Shown piece by piece: positions 23,413-36,202 of a stretch of DNA of 64,000 nt. The notes under the pieces are model-generated. The model saw nothing but the letters and a program-made list of their open reading frames with translations, was not told where the DNA came from and ran no database searches. Position 1 is the first letter of the stretch. Each line of letters starts with the position of its first letter. The translations under genes and the position numbers were made by a program. This DNA is from Diospyros lotus (lineage: Eukaryota > Streptophyta > Magnoliopsida > Ericales > Ebenaceae), in NCBI RefSeq assembly GCF_014633365.1, contig NC_068350.1:9959922-10023921 (forward strand). Reading direction: 5' to 3'.

Positions 23413-26400
23413 ATCCTCACACTGCTTTCGTTTGCACCAAACGTTGGCATTTTACTTTTCTGTAATTTTTGTGGATAGAATTGCAGTTGTCTGCACTGTC
23501 TTGTTTCTGGCTTTGCTTTTGCTTTTCTTGGTTGTAAAATGAAGCCTGAAAATCATCTCAAAAGTCCATACTTTTTCTCTTTTAGAAACCGGTAATCGCA
23601 CATTTCTCCAATTGAAGAATTCCAGATTAGTCTTTATGCAAAACGGGCAAAGAAGGCTCAAAGAAAAGAGTTCAAGGAACAGATTCTCCACGCAAACTGC
23701 CCAACTCTTCATTTTTTTTCTCCTTAAGCCCTTCCACTCCGCAATGATACAAACTAAGGTTTTGTTTATGGAATTTTTTTCTAGAAAACTAAGTTTTTCT
23801 AACAATCTCTTTGGCTTCAGGTTTTTATTTATTTATTTATTCTTTTGAGAAAGAAACTTCCTTGGAAAACTGGGAAATACGAATATGGGTGAAGGTATCC
23901 TCCAAAGCACATTGTCCCAACATTCGAGAACCCAAATTGGCAAATAAATGGGTTAAACAATTGCCCTCTCCTCCTCCCTCTTTATGCCTCTTTCCAATAG
24001 ATTGGAAATAGCTTGGATAACTATGAAGACTGGCATTCTTGCCCATCTGCAAATCAGAAATCACTTGGATAGAATGCCCTTCAATAATTAATGAAGATCC
24101 AAAGCCAAAGCGTACTAGTCAACATAGTCTTTGCTTTATTGCACTCTATATTCTTATCCATAATCAAATCATCAATTACACACAAATACAAAATTTTATG
24201 TGAAAAAATTAAATTATAAAAATAAAATATTATTATAATGATATTAATACAATAATAATGATATAATTGCTATCATATATAGAGATGAAATTATGTAGAA
24301 AATCTATTACGTTGGATGGTTGTGTAGAAAATCCATTTATATTGGATAGGGACCAGAATGGCTAAATAGGAGGCCCCTCTCATTTGGATAGCTTGGTGTT
24401 TATAAATAGGTCCCCTTTTGGTAGAAATTTGAAGAAATTATCTAAAAAAATAAAAAAGGTAATCAAGTTGTGTTTGGAGTTGTGATAATTTGCAACTTTA
24501 TTTGTACAAAACCTATAGCATCATCGTTTGGACAGCTGTTAAGAATGTGATAAGACTAGTAATTAGTTCGAGATGTTAAGAGATTGAAGCGATACCCTTA
24601 GAAATTTACCAAAACAACATCTCCCAGTTATCTCTCCGCATCACAGGGCGAAAGTCACTAATGGTGTCTTTAGTGATGGAATTCACTCTGGGTGCAAGTA
24701 AATCATTTTATGACCATTTAACTACTGATAACTGAGTTGGTACAATTTGACCGTTGCTAAAACATTTAGTCGTGAATTTCCCCAATATTTGTGGATTTTA
24801 TCTTATAGTGGATTCAAACTGACAAAAATGGGTTGGGTTAGGCCTAGTATAGTGCCCATGAGAAATGACAAGTAGCCTTTTTGTTTGGCGATGGTTGTCC
24901 ACAGCTATCTTCCTTTCTTTTTTCACTTTAGTTGTGTTAATTTCTTAGGGCTTCTTTGAGAGGATTCTCAATTTTTAATTTTTGTTCCCAATTTTTTTTA
25001 TTTTTTACTGTTTGGTAAAGCTACTAGTTTTTATTTTGAAGCTCAGAGGTTGTTGGATTATCTTGACTGTCAAAATCATTTGAATTAATTGTACATTTCT
25101 ATGATTGAATTTATATTAAAAGTTAGTTGGAATGATTTCTCTTTCTATATACATGACCCAATGTAACGACCCGTTAGGGGGTCTAGACGTTTTCGGATAT
25201 TTTATTTTAGGTTTAAAATTTTTACTTTAATTAATTGAGAATTGAAAAAATATATATATATATTTTTTATGGAATGAATGATAGTGGAAATAAGAATTTG
25301 GTAGCTCATCTAATTGGAATTCAAAATGTGAGTAAGGTCCAAATAGATTGGACCATTGAGATGTGTTTGAAATTTTAATTATATTATAATTGGGCTTGTA
25401 TTATGATAATTTATTTGAGTTAGTGAGTTGGGCCATGGAATGACGCACGGTATGGGTTGAGCCCAATTGAAAAATGAGATTTGAAATTTTTGAAAAAAAA
25501 TCATAATAAATTAAATTGGTCAACAAATGTCAATAGTGCCCTTGATCTCCCTTTTGACCATTGTAAGGGTGAGGGCCAATTAAGTAATCTTTCATAGAAT
25601 ACAGGAGTAGACCTGCAACCATCTCTTTATCGCCTCTGTTACGCCGAGGATTTCCTCTTTGGTGTATCATCTCTGGCGCCCAACTTCGCCGCCTATATTA
25701 TTTCCTCGTTCATTTTTGTCTACAACTTTATCTTCAGCCTCATCTTCTTCTTTTTCCTATTCAGCACCATTCTTCTTCTTCTCTGTTCATTTGTTGTTGT
25801 TACGGCGTGGCTTCCATTTCGCTGGTGGAGGCATCTTCATCAGGCAAGTTCTTCTTACACTCCATCTTTATTTTCAGTGCAAGCTCGTTTATACATTCTG
25901 TATTTCATTTTCTTGATTTCCTACTTTCTCCTTTATTGTTCTGCAAGCTCTTCTTGCACTCCCTTTTGATTTGCAGTGCAAGTTCTCTTATACATCCTCT
26001 TATATCCTTGTGCAAGCTAGCTGATGCGATTTCTGTATTCAGTTTGTCTTACTGTGATGGCTGTAAGTGTATATGTATATATATATGTTGTTGCGTAAAA
26101 CTTCTTCTCCAGTTACATCATCTTTTTCTTTTGAATCTTCTTGTTATGTATATTAAGGTCTCTTTGATGTTTCGAATGGGGATTGTTTTACCCTAGATTT
26201 ATTTTTTGTGAATGGCATATGTTTGGTTTCAGTTTAGATATAGAGGTTTTGTTCGCCTCTGTATTGAGCTGTAGGTTATATGCATATATACAAATAAAGA
26301 AGCTCATTCAACTAGCCCTTATTAAAGGCAGGCAGATCGTGGATATACTCCCTGGTGTTGAATAAACCCTCACATGTATATATTATATATGAATCGAACA

Positions 26401-27181
26401 ACTTGATATAGACACCCTATGTTTTAAATAGCCGACATATATCTGGCTACGAGCTCTTTGTCGCGAGGAGTCCAGATTCAAAGAGTTACCTAATCAAAAG
26501 TTGCGAGCGAAGGGAAAGCGCGAACAAGAAACACAATCTCAATCGTAGGCCCCAAAAACAAGAGGAAAACACCACAGAGCTCGCGAGATTGTAAGATTTT
26601 AAAGACTAGAAGAAGCAAGGAGCAGAAAACTCTACGTGAATGAGGACCTTTATAATGGTCACTTAGCGACACATCCAACGATCGGGAGCGATTCGTCACT
26701 AATCTACTGCTAAGAAACTGCCACCTATCCACAATGTCCCACCTCCCAAGCATAACGCTTGGAATCTCAAAACCTCACGCGCCACCAATTAGAATGCGAG
26801 GGGAGTTGCCTCATCATGGGAACTGAGCTGACTTCAGGCACCTCTAGGACCTACATCCACCCAAACAAAGCTGCACGTCGGCTCGGTAGTCCACCCCAGC
26901 CGGGTCCTTACACCCTTTCAGTTCTCAAGCTTGGCTAAAAATAACAAATTCGTCCAACTTGCCCTTCTCAAGCTTGAATGCTAGTTTCACGACCATTCGA
27001 CCTGGGGCTGTGGACCATACCAACCCAATCTTAGCCCTTAGCCCATGGCCCACGTCCCATGTCCCAATCTTGGCCCTCGACCTCGACCCAATCTCGGCCT
27101 TCAGCCCACGACCCAATCACAGTCCTAGGCCGGCAACTCGATCCTAGCCTTGTGCCAGCCTGAAGCAGCATCATTACAACC
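23413..27181. other. Intergenic DNA with LTR-like fragments
   Basis: No supported gene. From 25163 a segment starts TGTAACGACCCG, a start common in plant gypsy-type LTRs, and runs into a pyrimidine-rich part to about 25760; no second copy is in the window, so it may be a solo or truncated LTR. The stretch 26940-27150 is a degenerate tandem of units like GACCCAATCTCGGCC. Frames between 25650 and 26370 are Phe/Ser-rich pyrimidine artefacts. Confidence 0.4.
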
Positions 27182-29778
27182 CACTACAAGAAACAAGATT
27201 TTTAGTGATGGCCGCGATCATCACTAAAAGTCCAAAAAGTCGTCACTAAAAGTATTAATGACATCCAAACAGATCGTCACAAGTCGACACTACCGCCTTC
27301 GTCGATAATGTAATTAATGACAATAAAGTTGGCCGTCACTAAAATTAACCCATTAGTGACGGCCATATGTGATCGTCACTAAAGAATATTTTTTAGTGAC
27401 CACTACAGAATATGATCGTCATTATTGTTTTAAATTATCAATAACAATACAAGATGACCCTCGCTAAATTGTCATCACTGAAACTTTTATTTTAGTGACG
27501 ATTAGTCTTGGCCGTCACTAAAGCCTATCACTAAAAGATTCTTTTTAGTCACAACGTTAGCCTTCACAAATTGATTTTTTTGTGACAATTTATTAACCGT
27601 CACTAAAAATATAAAAAAAATAAAAATTTATCACAAATTGATTTTTTCGTGACAAAATCTATTGACCATCACTAAAAATATAAAAATAAAAATTTATCAC
27701 AAATTGATTTTTTTTGACAATTTATTGATTGTTACTAAAAAAAATAAAAAATACATATAAAAAATAAAAATTTATTTTGATGACAAAAATTTTCATCGCT
27801 AAAAAATTTTAAAAAAATAAAAATTTATTTTAACAACATTTATATTTTTAATTAAAAATTTAAATTTTTAATTTTTAAAAAGTTAAAAATTTTTGTCGTA
27901 AAAACATTTAAAAAATAAAAAATATATATAATTAAAAATATATTTTTTAGATTAATTATTAAATTAACCTAATTAATCTAAAATAATTTATTCTAATATA
28001 ATTTAAAACGAGAATTATATAAAAAAATTATAAAATTTATATTTATAAAATAAAAATTAATATTCAATCAAAATATTAATAACATTTGAAATATCATACT
28101 GATGTCTGATTGTTACATAAAAATAGCTACAAAAAATAATCGTTACCATTATTAAGAAAGTTAAGTTGATGAGTCGACTGTAGATTATGTGTTGATTCAT
28201 ATGAATTACACTTAATTTGAATCAATCACATGAATTAGAATATATTCTTATATATAATCGAAGAACAGCATGAAATGCTACTAAAATTTTGTACCATACA
28301 TGACTAATTATTGCATATCTACCGAACACACAATATAACATCAAATTTCTGAATTATCCAACTGGACAATTCGGTGACCTCGTTATCCATCGAGGAAGTC
28401 ATCAAACGAGAATCTAAGGTTAACTTTCAGCAAATCTAACTTAATTGCCAAAAATTATTTAATTAATTATGTTCTTTATTTAATATAATTTCTAAAAAAA
28501 ATATGACAGAATCTCCCCTTTAATTGGACTACACCCCTTGTAAGAAAAAAAAATACAAAAATATTATAATATAATTTCAACAAACAAAAAGTGACATTTT
28601 TATTGATATTATAACAAAAAATATATTAATAAAAAATAAATTAAATTAGAACCTAGAAATGAAAAAGCGACCCTTAAAATTTCAGAAAGTGAGATTGCCC
28701 AAAGGCCCGTTAATGAGTTGCAAAATAAAGAACAATTAATTATATAAAATTATTAAAAAATATTAGACTTTCAAAAAATTAATGAAATTATATAAAAAAA
28801 ATTAGAATATTATAAAAATCAATTCTACTTAACTTTAAAAAAAATACCTATAGCTTCCAAATGACCTGCAAATACAAAAAACAAATTATAAACATTTTCA
28901 CAATTTAAATTATTAAACTTTGAATTATAAACATTACCTAAAGCAATTGATGACATTTCAATAACTTTGATAAGTAGAAGAGATGTAACCACAATGGCGG
29001 TAACTAGCAGTCAGGTAATTGGCAAAAGCTTGGTGGATGTTTGTGGTAGTGAAAGGTGTATGACTGACACTGAAGTAAATGGCAGACAAAGTAAAGGCTC
29101 TAGCCATGAAAACCAATAGGATTAAAGTATGACATGGATGTGGCTCATAGAATAAATTTCTAAGGATGTAATAGTGTTGTTTCTTCTGGTTGTTGAATCC
29201 CACTTCGATTGATCAATGCGGGAAATTTCAAATCCTCCTTACTTATAGAATCCAAATGAGCTTTGGACTGATAAGAAGATCTATTCAATTGGCTAGAAAC
29301 TCGAACAACAAGATATTCTTACAAAATTAAATGGTTAATTAAAAATGAGATAGCTAGAACAGCAGCCAAATAAGGAATAAGTGTCACTTAGACAATAGAA
29401 GAATAAAATGTAATCTTCAAAGAAAACTAGAGACAATTTATATCCATCAGTTCTCTCTTTCTTTTCATGGCACAAAAATAAATGCACTCTTCTTTTTAGG
29501 CCCTTTCTCATGATGCGCCAACTCATTAAATTTGAAAATAGACAAATTTAACTTCCCCCATTCTTCTAACTTCCCAATCCTTCCCATGTTTTTTGTGACT
29601 CCTATTTGCTCTCATTACTCTCCAACAAATGACACAAAATTACTCCTTCACCAAAGCATTCTCGCATACACCAATTTTCACCTCTAGTAGATAAGAAAAC
29701 ATCATTCAGAATTTGAATTCATAAATTGCTAAAACTTATTTATTTCAAAAATATTGAAAAGATGAGACAAGATCCTAC

Positions 29779-30605
29779 CTGCCAATAGGTCAGGAAAACA
29801 ACGGACTTGATTATTATGAACTTTGGAACTGGATTGAATGGCTGAAGCAAATCTCTGCAAGCTACATAAAACAAGGCCAGTGCATAGAGGGCCAATGAAT
29901 ATGATATGGTACAGATGATGGTCAGATAAAGATATGACTGGTCTGGACGAAAATTTCCATCATGATATTTCCCTTTCGCATAAAGTATTAACGTGACTGC
30001 TACTAAAATAGGCTTGAGTATTACAAACTGCAAACATCCTTGCTTGCATCTCCGAATAAATCGCCTGCACAGCTTTAACAGTATCAGAAGTGATTGATAA
30101 CACATAAAAAGCAAGGGACAAGATACTCAAATAATGGATCATATTAAAATAAATGGAGGAAAATCGTCCTCATGTCTCTCAAATCCAATAGCAATCCTTT
30201 CAATCATCCCAAATATTTCAAGAATATCACCAGGAGATCCACTATGGAGTGGGGAAAGAAGTGCAAATAAAGTCGGGCTCAAAAAAGAATAGCAAACTCA
30301 TGATTGCAATCAAAATTATTTAAACTCAGGTAATTTATAATTTGCACTATAGATTCCAATATTTCCAAATTTCAGTAACCCCCAAAATCTCCACAGTCCT
30401 GTGGTTGACACAATAAACTAAAAAGTAAGTGGAACTTGATTTGGAAATTACTCACCCATCCAATGGAATGGGAGGAAAGCAACACGTCATCAAACACCAG
30501 TTTGGCTTCAGAACCCGCCCACTTTAACTTAATACAACGGCTCCTGGGCCACCCACCCAAGCCAAGCACAATGATAAGAAATTGTAAATCACCCATGCTT
30601 CATAT
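29779..30605 (-). pseudogene. LAZ1-like (DUF300/Ost-alpha family) gene fragment, two exons
   Basis: Two exons of a DUF300/organic-solute-transporter-alpha family protein (At5g26740-like clade, tonoplast/membrane protein). Exon A, 30456-30605, reads YEAWVIYNFLSLCLAWVGGP and, after a stop, SGRVLKPNWCLMTCCFPP. Exon B, 29779-30064, reads RFIRRCKQGCLQFVILKPIL to VVFLTYWQ and has two hydrophobic helices. The acceptor and donor of both exons are intact GT-AG sites and phase is kept, so it was taken from genomic DNA with its intron. One TAA near 30518-30520 replaces the expected Leu codon of the LSLSGR-like stretch. Upstream and downstream exons were not found. Position inside the CACTA-type element indicates transduplication. 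Confidence 0.82.
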
Positions 30606-30979
30606 CTGAAACAATATATAAAAAAAATCAGGATTCAGTGCTAGAGCCAAATAAAAGCTCTTAGAATGAACAAACTTGAAAACAAATGTAAACCTCAGCC
30701 GAATCCAATGATGACATACTAATTAAGCTACTAATCAAAACATATACACACAAAAAGTTAGGCTGGAGACCGGGAAGCAAAGCTAGAAACTAACTGCAGC
30801 TTTGCCTTGGGACAAAACCTGAATCAATTTACAAAGAGACGTGGCAGGCAAAGACAAATCATCAGATTCTGCTGTTTATCCACTCCACGTCCAAGGACCC
30901 CAAAAAAAATAATAATAATAAAATAACATAACGAGTAACAGCATACAAAGCTAGAAACTAGCATACAAAACTAGGAAGA

Positions 30980-31240
30980 AATTGGTCTCGACCGGAGGCG
31001 GAGGCGGCGATGGAGAACGGAGGCGGTGGCAGCGGCGACGACCGGAGGCGGAGGCAGAAGCGACGAACGGAGGCCGTGGCAGGGGCGACGAAAGGAGGCG
31101 GAGGCAGTGGCGAAGATCGGGGGCGGAGGCAGCGGCGACGAACGAAGGCGGTGGTAGGGGCGACTAAAGGAGAAGGAGGCAGCGGCAACGAACGAAGGCG
31201 GTGGCAGCGGCGACGGCCAGAGGCGGAAATGGCGGCAGAG
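30980..31240 (+). repeat. GGC-rich degenerate minisatellite
   Basis: Imperfect copies of a unit like GGAGGCGGAGGCAGCGGCGA are repeated across about 260 bp. They make Arg/Gly-rich frames on both strands which I do not regard as genes. It lies in the CACTA-type element and is much more GC-rich than its surroundings, so it may be another captured segment, for example a gene 5' end. Confidence 0.7.
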
Positions 31241-31379
31241 AGTTCACAGATATAGAGAGAGAGGGGGGGAAAGAGGGGAGAGTAGGATTTTACATTTGGG
31301 AATTTTGGGGAAAGAGGCGCGCGGGGGCATCTCTCGCCCAGGCGCCCACACTTTTGGTTTTTTTCTATTTTTTTAAATA

Positions 31380-33730
31380 TTTATTTGTTAAATAAAAATT
31401 AAATAATTTATGGAAGATAATATTTTTAATTATTTAATTAATAAAAATAAAATAATTTATAATTATGATAACTAATAAAATAATAATCTAAAATATGTTA
31501 ATAAAATAATTTAAATTATTACATGAAATTAATATTTATTTGAAAATATTATTATATTAAAAATATAATAATTATAATAAATTACTTTGATATATTATAA
31601 ATCTAATAATTATAAATATAAAATTAAGTTTTCATTTTTTTTTATTTTTTGGTATTTAAACAAATATTAAATAAAAATGTCACAAAAATAATTTAATGCA
31701 TAAAAAATTAAAATATAAGAAAAATAAGATTAGGGACAAAAAATTCTTAATAAAATATATAAAAATAAAAAATAATTTATATGTGTTTAACCTTGATTCA
31801 AAATATATATAAAAAAAAAAACATCAATTTTAGTTTTCAAATCCTAAATAAGCTGATTACACCATAGGTTTAAAATTTAAAAAGAAAGATGAATTTAATG
31901 CTTTATTATATTATACAAATGTAAAAATACAAGACCGTTTGTCTTACTTACAATTTAATGTTTTATTATATAAAGAGACTGATATCAAGGAAATATATGT
32001 TTTTATGATATTGATTTTTCCCTTATTTAAGGTCATTAATTTTTTTTTCAACAATCAAATTATTGATATGTAATATTAATAATCTCATAAACTATCTATT
32101 TTATATTGCCATAATATCAATTTCTATTAAACACATTTATGTAATGTTTAAAAATAAAAACATGTGCACATGAAGTACTACTAAACTGTAGTGGAGGGAA
32201 AAAAAAAAACTAATAGTTTAGATTTTAAAGTAAATAATTAATTAGTTATGACAGAACTCAAAGTATATTAAATGAAATGACAAAAACGAATTTACTGCAG
32301 ATGCCTTACATGTTTAGTTTTTACTTGATTAAAAATAAAACGTTAATCCAGTAGCTATCATGCTCTTTTATGAAAAATCATATAGTTTTTCAATTTCATA
32401 GACTCATAAGATTAATAAATGAATTGTAATTACAATTGAAACAATCAAAATTGCACCAAAAGAACAATTTAATGCTTTATTATACATTTAATTTTTTTGA
32501 CGTATTATTATTCTTAATTCAATAAGTTATTACAAAATCGATATTTCTATTCTAAGTGTTAACTCAAGGTAAATTATTATTATAGAAGAAAACAATGAGT
32601 ATAGTATCAATAATAAATTATTATACATTTAATATATATTTCAATTTAGTAATTTTTTCACATATAGTTTAAATTTTTTTTCACATTTATTTTTTTTATA
32701 TTTAATTAGAAATTCAAATTAGCGACGGACGAGAAGTTCATCGCTAAAATAAATTTAAAATATTTTTATAATAATTTAAATATATTTATAAAACAAAAAA
32801 ATAAAAGAAAAATTAAAATTAGCGACGAATTTAAAAAATAAATTTATATTATATTTTTAAACTTCATGTCACCTCAATCATATGAAATTAAACTAATTCA
32901 TATATTTATGATTAATCAAACAAACATATGGTATCATTAAAATTTAATATTTTACTATATAAGGAGAAAGAGAAATTTTACGATTAATTGTTTTTGTTTT
33001 AAATCTGCTTTATATGGTTTTAGATCTGTTTTATATGGTCCGGCCTTTTTGGAGTCTGTAGCCCACGAAGGCATCGTATTTAAACATTTTTTCAATTATT
33101 GTAGGGTTTTTGGTTGCTTTTGGAATAAGAATTGGTGATATTTTTCATGTTTGCAATCCAAGTTTGAGTGTGTTCATTGAGGATTGTAGATGCGTCTACA
33201 TCAGGTTGGTATAGGTTTAGAAAAAAATTATTTCCAAAAAAAGAATTTTTTTTGCTATAAAATTGAATTTAGTGATACAAAAATTATGGTAGAGAAAATC
33301 AATTTAATACGAAAATTAATATGATCAATAATGATTTAATGTAGTGAAAAATAAGTGTTTTCTCAATAGTTTTGTAGATAAAATCAAACTTTTTGTAGTA
33401 AATACAAATTTTGATTAATTATTTTTTAGTATTACAATAATTGTTGTGACTAGATAAATAAAATTACTTAAAATATCATGTTATTTGAATGAAAAGTGAT
33501 CAATTATCTAGAGTTAAGAAAATATGTAAATTTATAATTTAATTTGTTTGATGATATTAGCATATATATTTATTTTTTAGTATATATATCTAATAAGTGG
33601 ATTCATTTTATTAGTTTAAAATTTCATAATTAAGTGTAATAAGACTAAATCATGTTAAATTTATATATTTTTTTTATCTTTAATGCATAACTCTTTTTTA
33701 TTATTCTTTTTTAATTTTAAAAATTATGCA
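31380..33730. other. AT-rich interior of the CACTA-type element
   Basis: Extremely A/T-rich DNA without a recognisable gene. Around 32718-32750 and 32818 short AGCGACGGA/CATCGCTAAAA motifs resemble weaker variants of the subterminal repeats. Confidence 0.5.
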
Positions 33731-34072
33731 TCACATTCAGTGACGACCACCCTTAGCTGTCACTATTAACCTCTATTTTGTGATTGAAATTACTTGGATC
33801 TTAGTAAAGGTGTACATTTAGTGACAACCAGATGTGGCTATCACTATTGCTCCCCCATCTGTGACTGATGTTTCCTAACCCTCACTAAAGGTGATATTCA
33901 GTGACGGCCTCGCGTGGCAGTCACTATTGATCGCCCAATTTGTGACCCAACCGAGCCTGGCGCTCACTAAGCTTGAATATTTAGTGACAGTCGGGGTGGT
34001 CGTCACTAAAGGTGACATTCAATGACAGCCTCACTTGGGCGTCACTATTGATCGCCCCATCTGTGACCCAAC

Positions 34073-35251
34073 TAAGGGTGAGCACAACTTCGGTTAAACT
34101 AAAGTAACTGAACCGAACCGACAAGTTCGGTTGGTTCAGTTCGATTATTTTTTTTTCAAAATTTCGATTCGATTAATTTTTTTTAAAAATTCGATTTTCG
34201 ATGTTCGGTTCGATTTTTTACTTGAAATAACCAAAGTATCCGAACCAAACCGTATATTTCGTAACCCCTCCCCCCCACACGCACTCGCGCGAGCGCGGCA
34301 CCCCATGTGGTTCTGGCAAAGCGCGACACCCCACATTAGTTCTTCTAGCAGCTTCAGACAGGTTCCCTTCTCGATAGCCTTCTCCTGTCCTGTTCTCCTT
34401 CTCCATGACTCTATCCCTTGCCTCACTGGTGACGCAACTTCTCAAGTTCTCCATCCCCTACCACGACCACGAGAGGGTTGTGGATCACTACAACCACCCC
34501 CGCAACGTTGGGTCCTTCGAGAAAGACGATCCGACGGTTAGCACCGGCCTCGTCGGTGCCCCAGCCTGAGGCGACGTGATGAAACTCCAGATCAAGGTCG
34601 ATGAGTAGAGTGGGAAGACCGTCTTCTCCTACTCCACAACCTTCTCATGGTAGTTGTTCGACCCTTTTGAGTTCGTGCCCCGCCCGCCCTTACAAGAGAG
34701 AAATCTCCTTCTTCTTTTCTACTGGCCACCCCCCACTGCCATCCACAGTCGCTGTCACCACCACTATCCCTTAGAGATGAAGAGTCGAAGAGGCCGCCTC
34801 ACCTCAAAACCCTATGTTCCTAAATCTCAATCCAGATCTGTTTCTCGTCGTTCATCTCTGGATCGAGCAGCTAACTGCTATTCTTCTTCCTCGCTGCAGC
34901 CTTGAGGTTAGTTTCATCTCTAGATTTGTGCTCCTTCATGGGCTATCGGTACAATCTTGAGCTACCATTTTTTTTTTTTTGTTTCTGTTTGTCTTTATCA
35001 TGTTCATTTAATCTTATTCTGTGTCCAACTCCATTCATTCTTAGTATATGTTTGGCAGTATGGTAGTCAGTTTTTGGGTAGGTTTCAGTTCAGTTTTTGG
35101 TTCGGTTAGTTTAAATTTAAAATCGGTTAGTTCGATTTCAGTTACTTCGGTTAGTGGAGTAGTTCGGTTCGGTTATTTGTTTAGGGTTGGTTCTGTTCGG
35201 TTAGCTAAAATCGGGCGGTTCGATTCAGTTATAATCGAATGAACACCCCTA
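34073..35251. mobile_element. hAT-like non-autonomous element nested in the CACTA-type element
   Basis: Ends are TAAGGGTGAGCACAACTTCG and, as reverse complement of the right side, TAGGGGTGTTCATTCGATTA. Next to each end are many CGGTT/AACCG units, so the arms pair over a long stretch. GACCCAAC (34065-34072) and GACCCAAT (35252-35259) flank it, an 8-bp target duplication with one mismatch, fitting the hAT superfamily. The interior contains a fragment of an ISU-type gene. No transposase is present. Confidence 0.72.
34471..34624 (+). pseudogene. ISU-type iron-sulphur cluster scaffold gene fragment
   Basis: The translation ERVVDHYNHPRNVGSFEKDD and then TVSTGLVGAPA-stop-GDVMKLQIKVDE matches the conserved N-terminal part of the mitochondrial Fe-S scaffold protein ISU/ISCU. 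The TGA falls exactly where the first cluster-binding Cys (in GAPACGDVM) should be, and a second stop (TAG) follows KVDE. The rest of the gene is absent. The homology is unambiguous over about 50 residues. It lies inside the nested hAT-like element, so it is a captured and decayed fragment. Confidence 0.85.
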
Positions 35252-35756
35252 GACCCAATCTTGTCTGACCTTCACTGAAGCTCGAACATTTAGTGACGGT
35301 CGGAGGTGGCCGTCACTAAAGGTCACATTCAGTGACGGCCAAATGTGATTGTCACTATTGCTCCCCCATCTATAATTAACTTTGCCCGACCCTCACTAAA
35401 GGTTGGAATTAATGACCACTTTTTCCAAGCCCTCACTGAAGCTCGAACATTTAGTGACGGCCACATTCGACCGTCACTAAAGGTGCACATTCAGTGACGG
35501 CCAAATGTGACTGTCACTATTGCTCCCCCATTTGTGATTAACTTTGCCTGACCCTCACTAAAAGTTGGAATTAATGACCACTTTTTCCTAGCCCTCACTG
35601 AAGCTCGAACATTTAGTGATGGCCACATACGACCGTCACTATTACTCCTCTATCTGTAACCAACTTTGTCCGGGCCTCACTAAAGGTCAAAATTAGTGAC
35701 CATTTTTAACTGGCCGTCACTAAAGGTGGTCACTAAAAATCCAATTTCTTGTAATG

Positions 35757-36200
35757 GCTGCACGTTGGGCATTTCCGCGCCCACTCAAAATCCCATACTC
35801 ATTTATGCCAAATCTCATCCTCATTAATGGCGAATCTCATCCACATTAATGAGAGTCTCTTCAGCACCATGCCATTGTGTGGGAGCCCCCATCGATGTTG
35901 GATACCTAGTCTTATCATCATGCAAATGCACGACATACGCATACAGAAGGACCTCTCCTCCTCCTATATAAATCAGCTCTTCAGAGCCAATATATATTTT
36001 TCTCTTTGACCCACTAATACCCTACCATTTTACTTTTTTACTCAATTGAGCGTCGGAGTGTTTGCAGGTGCCAATCGCCCCTCAATAGACCGATTGCAGG
36101 AGCCCATCCCTTATCATTGAAGGCTCGTCTTCGACCATTCCTTTGGCCAGGAAGGAACAAAGGTTCTCTCTTGGTTAATCCCCAATCTCATCGGTCTTTG
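35757..36200 (+). mobile_element. Possible LTR fragment of a gypsy-type element
   Basis: This stretch, directly right of the CACTA-type element, has a TATA box (CCTATATAAATC near 35965), then TTGAGCGTCGGAGTG, which is similar to TTGAGTGTCGGAGTC in the LTR near 38440. The similarity suggests an LTR of a related family. No second copy or clear ends were found, so the call is tentative. Confidence 0.35.
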
Positions 36201-36202
36201 TT

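Larger units (their letters stand above)
27182..35756. mobile_element. CACTA-type (En/Spm-like) non-autonomous element with captured gene fragments
   Basis: The left end is CACTACAAGAAACAAGATTT and the reverse complement of the right end is CATTACAAGAAATTGGATTT, followed on both sides by TTAGTGA; CACTACAAGAAA is the classic plant CACTA terminus. Both subterminal regions (27200-27800 and 33730-35750) carry many copies of TTTAGTGACGGCC and its inverted form GGCCGTCACTAAA, as in CACTA subterminal repeats. No transposase is visible in 8.6 kb, so it is non-autonomous. The interior carries two exons of a LAZ1-like gene, a GGC-rich segment (30980-31240) and a nested hAT-like element. The flanking 3-bp target duplication does not match (ACC against GCT), and the right terminal C is changed to T. 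Confidence 0.75.

Noticed and set aside
25163..25760. Solo LTR of a gypsy element
   Set aside because: The start TGTAACGACCCG is suggestive, but the other end and target duplication could not be found.
30958..31255. Arg/Gly-rich and Pro/Ser-rich frames
   Set aside because: Both strands are open because the DNA is a GGC-rich repeat; no conserved domain.
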